Shown piece by piece: positions 46,601 to 57,758 of a stretch of DNA of 64,000 bases. Location: NCBI RefSeq assembly GCF_050908995.1, contig NC_135126.1:6138001-6202000 (forward strand), read 5' to 3'. A program made the position numbers and the translations under genes. The stretch comes from Andrena cerasifolii. Its lineage: Eukaryota > Arthropoda > Insecta > Hymenoptera > Andrenidae. Position 1 is the stretch's first letter. Every line of letters starts with the position of its first letter. Below the pieces are notes generated by a model that was not told where the DNA came from, did no database searches, and saw only the letters and a list, made by a program, of their open reading frames with translations.

Positions 46601-49600
46601 TGTCAGTTCGCTGAATCGAATGCACCCGGCTGTAAACTAGGACAATGACGGTACCTGCTGGAGGTGCGTCACGCTTGCGGGGCCGTTGGATTTTTTTTTA
46701 TGAATAATTAAAGTTAACTGGTTAATCGACCATCGAGGAGCGTGTAACGAAACGCCCCCGATGCGGAGCCTCTCTGTGAAAAAGTTATAAGGGACGTGTT
46801 TACCGATGAAAATGACCTTTGCATTTTCGATGGGAGAAAGTGCTGCAAGTTCTGGCTGAAAAGCGCTGGGGGAAAGGAAGGACAGGTCGGCGGGCGTGTG
46901 GAGATATATTTATCAACGGGAACGCAAACGAAACGGTGTCCTTGACATTTATTTTCGCGTTATCATCCGCGGATGCTCCGGGGGGGAGGCGAGAAAAAAG
47001 TCGCTGCGTCCCGAGTGAAAGCGAAAACTATGCGCGATATGCCGTGGGCTTGTCTATCGAGAATTTTGCGTGGGCGTGTGTTTGGGTTCCCTCGGCCCAC
47101 GTGCTTGTTTGTCAGGGCACTCGCGTATGCTTACCGAAATAATTTTCCTTAATCGTTCGTAAAACACTTTCTTCGATCCACCGGCTGCTACTTCTATCTC
47201 TAAACCTATAGGTTTGATTTATTGGTTGGTAAGTGTTAATATTCTCTGCTAAACTGACAGTACGGACACTTAAATCGTTTCGGAATCAATTACTTAATAA
47301 TCACAAGAAACTTAGTAGGAATGCTTGACCATCTCTTGATTCTAACACAAGTGCCATCTGTTACTATTTACTTGTCCGCAAATAAAGAACGCGTCGACTT
47401 TTCACACACGAACCGCACTACATTCTACTTACGATCTTCTACTACCGTTGAAGCCGACCGCACAGTAGACAGCATCTCGGTATCCCCGTCAGTGATACAG
47501 GACTTTCGAACAGTGTGCACTCTGGACCATTAAATCCTTTTACTAGAATTCTTCGAATCTTCCATTCTGCTTTCTGAACCGCCACCAGTGTCTGTCTATC
47601 GAGGTACCAAATCTCTAATCTGTCTCTAAGATGTCGCGTTGCCTCTGTCTCCTTAAGGTATTCTTGACGATCTAGAAGTGAAAATTTTCACGGTGCTTCT
47701 GCACTACTGGCTCTCAGAGACGTGCAGGAGGCTATTCCCAAGGATCTCTGAACGAAACTCGGAGGTTCTCTGTGATAAATATGCGTGACTGTCGGCGAGG
47801 AGTTGGAAGGAGCGGGTCCCAGCCTCGAATTCGCGCGTCTCAGTGATCGAGGCCGAACTGCAGTCAGACCAAAGTCCGATGGAACTCGACGAGTTTCCAC
47901 TCGGAGGCCGAGGCTGCCAGGTTTGAATGGAGCTATCTCGCGATTGGTCGGTCCGACAGTGACGTCACTGCATTGATTGTCCCGCGCACGCCGCACCACG
48001 TGGCCCTTCCAACGTTTCTCTCTACCCCTCTCTCTCCCTCCTTTTCCCACCTTTTCCCCACCCTCCGTTCCTTTTTTCGTGCCTCCTTGCACCCTCCCCT
48101 CGGTCGCTCGGTTGAAAACTGCTTAGAAGAGGGTTGCTTTGCCAAGGGGATGGACGAGCTTCTTGCTTGAATCTGTCTTACGTCTGGCCCCCGACACCGA
48201 CCACTTAAGGTCTGCCTTAAGTCTTCTTATTTTCCGTAGGGTTACTTGTTCCGAGCACACGAAGTCTATCTTTGGGATTCTCTGAAGGGATGTCCCGAGC
48301 GCCGGTTCCGCTTGTTCCACACTCTTTTTTTTCAAGCGGATTAGGAGTTGCCTGGACGATTCGGGGGAGTAGATAAGGGAGTTCCTCGGGCCACTTCGCT
48401 ACCGCGGTGTCTTCAACTGAATTGTAGATCGCCGGATGCGCGTCTCAAGGTTCAAATTCCTGAATGAGCGAATCGATTAGACCGTGCGGCGCGATTTAGC
48501 GCGATCAGCGGAGCGCTCGTGGGAAGGAAAGGACAGCCGTCATCCATTTTCGTGGAAAGATACCCTCGGATGAAGGTCAGCGACGCCGGTGACCTTCCTA
48601 AATATTTTCCAATCGATAATCGGTCACCTTGTAACCGTCCCCTTTTAGCTCGCCACCGGATTAACGTCGTATCGATCCTTATCGCGATTCGATCGCGGGC
48701 ATTTCTTACGCGAGAGGATCTCCTCGCGCCGGAGCCCGTACACCTAGCTGATGCTTGCCCTGAATGCCTAATTCGACGATTCCAAAAATAACTCGCCGGA
48801 GGAGCAGCCACGGTGGCGGCGGCGACATAACCCACCACCACTCGCTGATGCTCTTCTCCAGCAACCTCATTCACCCAGTTTTCTCCCTTGCTGCGCTCTG
48901 CTGTGACCCTTCCTGCCGCGGGAGTTTGGCGCGCACCACCGCTACTCTAATTCCAATCGTCTCGGCGAACCCTCCCCATTTTTTCCCGACATCCTCGCGA
49001 TCCTCTTTCTTTTGCATCGACCTGGCATCGATTTCTGATCGGGCTCCTCCGGCGAGTGACACACGCACTCGATGGAAGTAGATCAATGAAAGAGGAAAGG
49101 TGCCTTGTCTATGACGATTGACATTTTCGGGTATCCTCTGCCTCAGCGAAGCGCGCGTCCTTCTCCAGCGAGGTCGAGATGCTGGGAGGTGCGCGAGAGA
49201 GAATGGGATGGACAGATGATACCCAGCCAGGCAACTGGGGGTTTCAGGTCGATGCACCCCTTCGCTCGCTTGCCAACGAGGGTTCGACGCCCTGCGCCGT
49301 CCCCTGACGTCATTCGCGCGCCCTGGCCCTCCGCACCCCTCGCCAGCAGCTTCGCCGGTACCTACCAGATGAAATGCCGAGAGCTCGGCGGACCAAGTTT
49401 TCGTCCTTCGGAAACTGGATCCTCCGGCTCCTTCCTTTCGCTCTGCGTCGCAGTTGTTTTTTAGGTCAGATTTTAGGATCGGGTCGATGTGATTTTTAAA
49501 CGCTCCCATCTCGCCGCTCGCTTTCATTAGGGAGATCGTATCTCCTCCGCCTCGGCTCTTCTTCCCTGGGGTGGAGCGGAGCTAATTTCTGTCCGCGCTT

Positions 49601-50174
49601 TTCACTTCTCCTCGATTCCACAAACCGCGACGAAATTCCCTTATCCCTCTCTTCCTCCCTCGTTCGTTACCAATCCCTTGCTGGCGCACGGCAACGAGCG
49701 CAGTCGATGAATAATCCAAGAATGCATTTAGCACGCCCGAACGCACGGAACTGCGTGCGAGGGTGCACGCGGGGTAACAAGATATCCTGGCCTCGAACGG
49801 CGGGGTAAATTATCGTGACGTTTCCCGTGATCGCGATCAGAACATTTGTTGGCTGTGTCGCTGCAAGTGCGATCGGCGCGTCACCATGCCAATTCGATGG
49901 AACTGTACCGCAGCCTAATATTCTCGTTGCGGTTTGCGGCACGATCGTCGACTTGTCGAGACCCAACAGTGATGGATCGTGATTCATCACATTATTATCT
50001 TCGATAGGTATCTGTAAAGACCTCGTTCCCTCGAAACTTACTGAAATTCTGCAATCTAGTCAGCTTTTGTTTCACCAAACCAGAACTTTTCCTGTTGTAT
50101 CTGTTCATTAATGAATCAATTATCCCGCACGGTCTCCTTAAAGTGTTTAAGAGCTCGTCGCAGCGTCTTGACCG
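43601..50174. promoter_or_regulatory. Non-coding region with a cluster of TGACGTCA (CRE-type) sites
   Basis: No gene is recognised. Perfect TGACGTCA palindromes occur at 43679, 43855, 46068, 47960 and 49305, with a sixth at 53462. The 47960 site lies in a longer perfect palindrome, CAGTGACGTCACTG (47957-47970). A near match CGACGTCA lies at 46111, about 40 bp from the 46068 site. TGACGTCA is the consensus for CREB/ATF bZIP factors. The region is upstream of wupA and may include its distal enhancers, which is inference from position. Confidence 0.45.
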
Positions 50175-50178
50175 TTAA

Positions 50179-50891
50179 GGGGTTACCTACCGTCAGGGGG
50201 TAGAAAACGAATCGATTGTTTGGGAATTTATTTCAGAAAGTACATGCATATTTTTATGCAATGGCTTTTGTATTCAGATGAGGAACACTTTAACAGGTTA
50301 TTTTATTATGTTTGGGTATAAAAATATTTAGTTATTGCTCAATTACAACTGATTTCCCTGAAGCTGTTTTTACAAACACGTTTTGCGGTGACCAACATTA
50401 TTCGGAACTGGGTTATCTGAAATAAAAAAACGAAGAAGATTCAGTTAGTACAAGAGTTTAGCTAGTCTCTAATCGTTCCGTTTTATAAAATATTAATCTG
50501 GGACAAAATGGCAGATGTTTAAAGTGAAGTGATCGACTTTCGTAGAAAATAACACTTATTTTTCATCCATAAAATAAAAACTATGCATTGGAAAAACAAA
50601 TGCTTCGACTAAAGACTAGAGTTGAATGTCTAGAAGAAACCTACAAAGTTTCAGAAAGATTGGTGAAGCGGTTTTGAAAAAATCGTGGTCACCGGTCTGA
50701 AAACAGCTTCCAGGAAATCAGTTGTAATTTTGCAATAACTATATATTTTTATACCACAACATAATATAATAACTTGTTAAAGCGTCCCTCATCTGAATAC
50801 AAAAACTATTGCATAAAAATATGCATGTACTTTCTGAAATAAATTCCCAAAGAATCGATTCTTTTCCTACCTCCTGACAGTAGGTAACCCC
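50179..50891. mobile_element. TTAA-flanked palindromic MITE (713 bp)
   Basis: The ends GGGGTTACCTACCGTCAGGG and, inverted, CCTGACAGTAGGTAACCCC abut TTAA at 50175-50178 and 50892-50895. The inverted repeats extend for roughly 200 bp, including TTTCAGAAAGTACATGCATA and CAACTGATTTCCCTG with their complements. TTAA duplication fits a piggyBac-type MITE. It has no coding frame. Confidence 0.85.
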
Positions 50892-50895
50892 TTAA

Positions 50896-53800
50896 TTCAA
50901 CCAGCCACAAGATTGACGTGCGTTTATCGCTCGAATTTTCAATCGATGTCGCGAATTAATATTCTCGGTGGTGCAGTCGATAACCTGTCCCTGACGTAAC
51001 GCCCACGCGGTGCAGTGGTGGGAATCGACGGGGGGGGGGAGGTTGGTCGAAGGGTGGAAAACGGCGACGGGGGATGGAGGGGCGGTCAACGAAACTGGGT
51101 CACTGGAGCTTCATTCACATTACGCGGCCATTCATGAGATTTGCCAACCGTTCGTTCGGCTTTCATGCTTTCGACGCATTTTCTTGACTTTTTCGGAAAC
51201 TTTCCCACCCTTGTCCGCGGTGTCGAACAGGGACACGTCCCTCTTCTGTCTTTCAGTTTGTCAATTCGCGGGCCGCCGTTCACTTTTCCTCGCGTTTTCT
51301 AGGGTAAGCGAATGCATCGCGACAATGGCACCTCTGGGATACGTAGACGTTCTACCTTCCTACTTCCTTTCCTCGCCCTCGACGCGCTAATTAATTGTTG
51401 GCGAACGTTTGCCGCTCAAGTTTGTGCATGCTCATTCGACACTTCTGCATTCCCTGACTTTGTTAACTGTATCTAGCAATCGAAGCCAGCGAGAAATGTG
51501 ACTACCACAAGGTATCTCGCGTGCAAGGCAGCGAGAAGGGTGACGATTGAGTAGCGCGGGGTCGCGCCTCCCTCCGTGTGAATTTGGGGATCCTTGAGGT
51601 AGGTCAATGACGAGCACGTGAGACCGCAGGGTAACCCAGAAGCCCGTGACGGTCTTATCGTTCGGATGCTAGGGATAGTGATGGAAATCGAGGCCCGTTA
51701 CATCGACAAGAAAGTCCGCGCCGGGGGAGGCGTGAATAGGTTCCAGCCCCGACCGGGGAATTTCTCAATAAACTTTCGAAAGCGTCTTCTGAAGCGGTCC
51801 GGCTGGGTCCGCCCGACCTACTTTCGCCCGGGCAATGACGTCGGGGATGATGTCACGGGAGCGCAAAGTGGGTCGCAGGGTCGAAGCACCCCCGTCGATT
51901 TCCCGTGGATACTTGCCCCCTTGCTTGATGGCTCGATTCATTGAAAAAAAAAATAGGGATGGGATTTAATACGGTTATGCTCATACAGGGCAGCCATTTT
52001 TGCGCCCTGCTTCGTTACTGCCCTGGCGTTACACCCTCCCCCCTTTCTTTTCGTCTGCATTAATGACGCTGATATTTGTCCTTCTCCTCCCCCGGTGGTA
52101 TCGTTCGAGGACGCTGGAGAAGCATTCAGGGCTGGCGCCGTCGTCGCGAGTTCTTCTTATCGTTACCCCAAGGGCCTCGGGTTTTTATTGGAATTGTAAA
52201 GCTGGTTGGTGTTCCTCGTCGTCAACGAGACGACTTATAAGAAATTAACGCGCAGGAAGTGGCTCGAGTAGGGGATAAAGAAATAAGGCCACGGGTTGCC
52301 TCGAAGGCTGTAACTGGCGATAGGTATCGTCTACGATTCCCCAGCACGTTAAGTCCTACCCCAGAAAGACGTAACGTACTTTACGATACTCCGCTGGAAT
52401 TGCAAGGAAAGCTGGCGCTCAGACGAGAAGATAAAGAAACTTTTCCCTCATCTGCTAGAATCATGGGAGAGGGGACGTTTTCTATTTCGCGATATATTCG
52501 GATGCATCCACGCAAGGATAAACCGCGACGAAGATGTACGAGAGCGACCCGGGATTCCAACCGAAGAAAAACTGGACCGCGAGCGTATAATTTCCCGGCG
52601 AAAGGAACTCCGGCAATAAGGATAATGCGATTCCTCCCTATCCTAAGCGACCTAACCGATGCAACGCTTTTTTTACCTATTTACAGACCGGTTAATGCGT
52701 TTATCAGAAAAACCCAAGGGACTAGCAGCGACCTCGTTTGACTTGCAGAAACGCGATGCAACCGCCGTGCCTGTATCGATGTTCCCACGTCAAAATTTAT
52801 CGGATAACCGCATTGCGGCCTCGTCGCGGGTCAAAATTACTTTCGAGCTTCCCTTCGCGCTGATTCTCACGGTAGGCACTCTTTATCCCGGCGAAATTTA
52901 TGGCCGATAAAACGAGTATCGGTGACCTTCGTTAGTCGCGAAACCTCCCTCCTATAAACAATGACAGTATGTACGAGTGCTCGTCCCTCGATCGATTGCC
53001 AATACAGTTGTGCCCCGTCTCCCAAACTCGAGGCGTCCTGGCTGCATGGATTAACATGATAGAGGCTATCCAGCGGTTTCGAGGAGACCGCGAAAAAGGG
53101 GATATCGGAAGTAACAGTGCAGGCTTTAAGGGGATCGAGTAAATATTGATGGCTGTGTGCACTAGGACCGCGCACTTGTGTTTCCATGGGGCGAACGAAG
53201 TGTGTCGCTCGGTCCTGCGTCAGATAGAGCGAAAAAACAAGGGACGGGTAAGTATGGCAGGACACAGGGGGAGGGTAAAGGGGTGAGTCGACTCGGCGAG
53301 ACTCGAAGGGGGTAGGGCACGACGGCGGGGTCGGTGGTTCAGCGGGCGACAGTGCTTGGGGTAGGAGGAAGAGGCGGTAAAAGCGGCGAGGAGAGGGTGG
53401 TGGTAGATCGGCGATGGCTATTTTTAGAATGTGGGTCACCCATAAACCCCGGCTTGTCCCGTGACGTCACGGGATCGTCGTCGTGGCAACAGGGACGCCA
53501 GGTTAATCACCCTTGGTTCAGAGCTACCCCACCACTCTCTCGCACATATTCCTCCCCGCGAACAGCCGAGCCACCCCCCCAGGACACATACCTGCGCTGC
53601 TCCTGCTGGACGGGGTAGTGTGCACGACGCTGTCCGCGTCGAACAAGCTGCTGTATTCTCAAGTACGAAAAAATGGAATGTGAAATCACTGCTAGACAAT
53701 GAGATCTGCTGGAGAATAAAAAACCTTTTTTATGCATGCCCGGTACCCCGATATTGAAACTGAAATTTGGATGAAGTTTGTTTGACCATGCATCAGATTT

Positions 53801-56800
53801 CAAGTTATTTGATGTTCCTCTTTTCATCTGTGAAGCGTCCCGTTTCTTGCGACAGTGAATTTATATTTTGGTGTAAAATGGTATGTTGCCCTTCTCCCTT
53901 ATCTTTAAATTAATCACTTTTGCCACAATTAGCTTCTGCCATCTTTCGTAGAGGCTTCGCACCGATTGTTATCGCGTTACTAGTGGAATGGCTCTGCCAG
54001 AGCTCTGCGTTATCAGCGTGGCTCGCCCGACCAAGCGTCGATATGTACTCCGTGTCTGTGGAATAGGGACCATTCTACTTGTCCCACCGTTCTCTACTTT
54101 AGCCGTGTGGCTTTAACTCCCAAGAATAACGTCGCTCTCTCGCGTCTGCGACGGTACATGATGAGAAGTACCTTCCTCGAATAGATCGGTCACTTTTCGT
54201 AGACCCTGAAGTGTCTCCCTTGAATTTCGCAGTTCAATTTTCATTTGAATCTCTCAACGTTCGGAATGATATTTATTAGAAGGTTTTACCTCGACATAGC
54301 TGAAAACGTTTTTCAGAGATCTGCTTTATTGCGAGAAATGAGATTAAGCTCGATTCCCAACGGTATATCGAAACGAGCTGCGAGTGTACTGTAAAATGTA
54401 CAATTACCTGGCTACGTTACGGGTCATAGATCCGAATAAAATTCAGAGAAGATATTATATCGGGTGGGATCGTAAGTGTTACGTTTAGACGGCGATGTTT
54501 CCGTCAGCGTTACCGCGTTTAGTGCCAAACAGCTGCCGCATACGAAATCCAGAACGATACGTTAATAATATCTTCGTTCTGCCTCGACGCGATTCTTGAT
54601 ACTCCTACGATCTCCGTGACTTCCAAGATTTCAACCCTACTCTTTATTCGACCCACCTAGCTGAACCTCGACGTCTTTTCGATTTTTCTCCAGAGTCGAA
54701 ATATCTAAAGTGTAAAGCTTCTTTCCCTTTACTCCCTTTGTCCACAAAGCGTCGGGAAGCATGACGAACGCGTACGGTTCTACCGTTTCAATGTGAAACG
54801 TTCCAAACGCAACCCTTCCACTATGAGAACGGTGCCAATTAAATGGCACCGTGTCTCGTTCGGCTGACCGATTGATCTTCATTACTCGAACGAAAGGGAA
54901 ACGTGGAAGCCTGCTTTCTTCTCGGCACTCACAGACGGCCAGATTAACACACGAAAATCGAGTGTGTTGGACGGGAACCGAGAGATTGAGCTTTGCAGGC
55001 GAGCAGAGCAACGAAGCAGGCTCGGCTCCGTTTTCAGTTTCCGATTATTTTTGGCAGCAGGCAGAGCGGGCAGAGCTCTCGCCTAAAAATGCTTACGACG
55101 AATGGCGAGCCGCCATTGGTCCGCTACTAGCACGTGAACAGCTCGCGACGGAGGTTCACGACGTCGACTAGGGATCCACGATGGCACAGTCAGCTGCCTA
55201 AGGTCCGGTTGGCCAGTCGCAGCCAGCAAAAGTTCTTCTCAAGGTAAGCCCACGATAAAAAAAAAAGAAATCGTCGCCCTCGAACGGAGCAGCTCCTGGA
55301 AAACGCGTACGCCGTGACTCCTCCAGAACCCCGGGTCCTGGACAACTCGAAGGCTCCCGCCTTCGAACTACCGCCTCCTGCGGGACTTCCTCCCCTTCCG
55401 TCGTATCGAGTGTCAGTGAGAGAGGTGCTTTAACGGGGACTCTTTTCAAGGTCACGAGTGTTCCTCGACGTATGTACATAAGAAGCCTCTCCAGGAATTG
55501 TGACGTTCCTCGCGCGGAAAACGGCACCGCTCGAGTGAGAGATCCTGCTGGTGACGCGAGCCTCCAAGTGACAGACACCGAGTCCTCGTGTTCCCCGTTT
55601 TCCCTAGTCTCTTCCGAGTTCGACGTTCCCCTTTCGTCTACGGACATTGTGCTGAAAAACCGGTGCACTTCGCTTCCGTTCCATCTGCTTCTCTTCGCAC
55701 TCGAATCGATTTCCTCGGGCTAGGAACGAGCCCCGATGTCCCGCTCTTCTTCGATAGCCCGTTTGATAGAATTAACAGTGGTTGCCTCGTTACGCTTCAA
55801 TCGCAACGCGAAAGTCTACGCGGATGTTATTCGCTGCGATAGTCGATGTCCCTTCGAGGAACACAGTTCCTTCGGACGCTTCTGTGTCGCTCGTCTGTTC
55901 TAAGAAAGGCTACTCCTCCTGATTTCGATTCGAGCTTGACGTCGTTCATTCGGCCCCGGGCTGTATCCTTCAGCTTCGCGCGAGAAAAGAACGAAAATGT
56001 CCCTACGTTGCCTCGGATAAGGCGCATCGCTGGGTTTTAGGAGGATAGCGTAGAGTAGATCGAACGATCACGATTCCCATCCGCGATGTATCGTGGATGA
56101 TACGTGGTAGACTCTGCGTGTTTTCTATTTTTACGGTGCCGGGATCTTCTTTGACATCGGAGACGAGACACACATCGGAGTCTTGGTGGGACGTGTCTTG
56201 GAATGGCTCGAGCGAGAGGGAATCTATACTTAGCGAAGGCGATCGTCCATTACAAATATAAAGAGCGACGCGTCACGCTGCTCGCCAGTGATCGAATGAA
56301 ATTCCTGCGGACGTACACTTTCCAATTTTCTGTAGATAGACATCCCCCGAAATAATTTCATAATCGGAGGAAATCAGAGGAGGTCACAGCTCTTTGTACC
56401 AGACACCGCGGAATCGGGGAGTAAAGGCTACAGTAAGGATTCGAGATATTCCAGGATCAATCCTCCACGTCACCCAGTTTTACCGGAATTTCGAAGCAGA
56501 GGCGCACCCCTCGCCCTTTCATAGAGCCGAATATGTTACTCCGGGCCGCGATTAACGGTGCACACAAACACGGTTACACAATCCGCGGGCGCAGTAAATT
56601 TCGAGGCTATTTTGAAACATTGTTCCTAACTCATTGCCGCCGTTTCTCCACGTCGGCACGTAAGACGGTCGCCAAGGAAATGAATTACTCGCAGCTCCGA
56701 ATGGAACCTCGTTTGCCAGTCGGTGACGGGCTGCCTGATACTTCGCAATCCCGTTTCATTATTTTTTCTCACGCCTGGATTCGTGTCCCCCCGCGCCTAT

Positions 56801-57758
56801 CCTCCTGTCGCGCGCTATTACTGTTTTTCAATTCGACAAATAACGGCATCCTAAGTAGTTTCTATATTTAAGTGCTTATTTTTATTCCCCGACGTGGGCG
56901 TTTCGACAACCCCTCCTTTCATGGTCCCGAGGATTCCGATCTGTCTTCACTCAGCTCGATAATACAATATCCACCGTTTCATCGAAACAGTAATTAGACG
57001 CGTTCCTGGAAACGGCTGTCTCCGAGGACTAGAAAGGGCTCAGCTTCAGCGTAAATACCCTTCTACGCAATCCGCACCACCCACCACCCTCCATATTTCT
57101 CAGCTTCTAAGAGCTAGACTCGGGAGCGGTGCAATCTATTCTTCGTAGGTAACGTAAACCATTGGAGTATGGTAAACAGCCTCGAAACGAACGGAAGGCC
57201 CGTATCACGCCCCGTCGGCGTTTCCGCCGGTTCGATCTGGCTTTTTCCGTTTTCGACGTGGAATCGAGTCGCGCTCGGAGGAGACGTTGCTTCTACCTAC
57301 CGGGTCGTTGCATCCAAATTTGGATCGTCGACGCACCGACGTCTCGGCTACGGCAGGGAAAGTGGGGACGGTGTGCCGCGCGCGTGTCTATTTTCGAGCG
57401 CCGGATATTCTATACGGCCCGCCGCGCGGCCCGTGCCGCGAGCGGGGAAAATGTACGCGCAGGGCGCGCGATTTATCGCGCGGATCCGCAGCTACGGCTG
57501 TCACTGACCGTCGAAAGAAAGAAATTTATCCGATGACGCAATCGGTTGGATCCTCCGCCCCCGCGGCCACCAACCCCCCCGCCCCGGCCCTCGCCCCTTT
57601 CGCGGGCGTTTATATTTAAACCGTGCAATGTTTGCATTGCCGCTCGCCTATCCGTGTCACCGAGAAACCAGCGGTATTCCCGCCTAATGACGTAACGCGA
57701 CGTTATTGTTATTTCGCCACGTATACGTGAAGCAGCCCCTTCTGTGCTTCATTTCCAG
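50896..57758. other. Non-coding region upstream of wupA
   Basis: No protein gene is recognised; the many open frames here are short, lack family motifs and overlap on both strands, as expected in GC-rich DNA. Two features stand out: a perfect 18-bp palindrome TCCCGTGACGTCACGGGA (53457-53474) and, 30 bp before it, CTATTTTTAG at 53418-53427, a perfect match to the MEF2 consensus. A TATA-like TATATTTAAA lies near 57611 and could set a wupA start site about 30 bp further on. Confidence 0.45.
53418..53474. promoter_or_regulatory. MEF2 consensus next to an 18-bp CRE palindrome
   Basis: CTATTTTTAG fits YTA(A/T)4TAR, the MEF2 site used by muscle enhancers, and is followed 30 bp later by TCCCGTGACGTCACGGGA. 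The pair sits about 4.3 kb upstream of the troponin I start codon. Function is inferred from motif and position only. Confidence 0.35.

Noticed and set aside
48452..49527. Long open frames on both strands (140-218 codons)
   Set aside because: They overlap each other in several frames, contain no family motif and are Arg/Ser-rich in the way GC-rich non-coding DNA often is. No splice-consistent extension was found.
55198..55668. 156-codon minus-strand frame
   Set aside because: It lacks motifs and overlaps plus-strand frames of similar quality; codon content is not distinctive.
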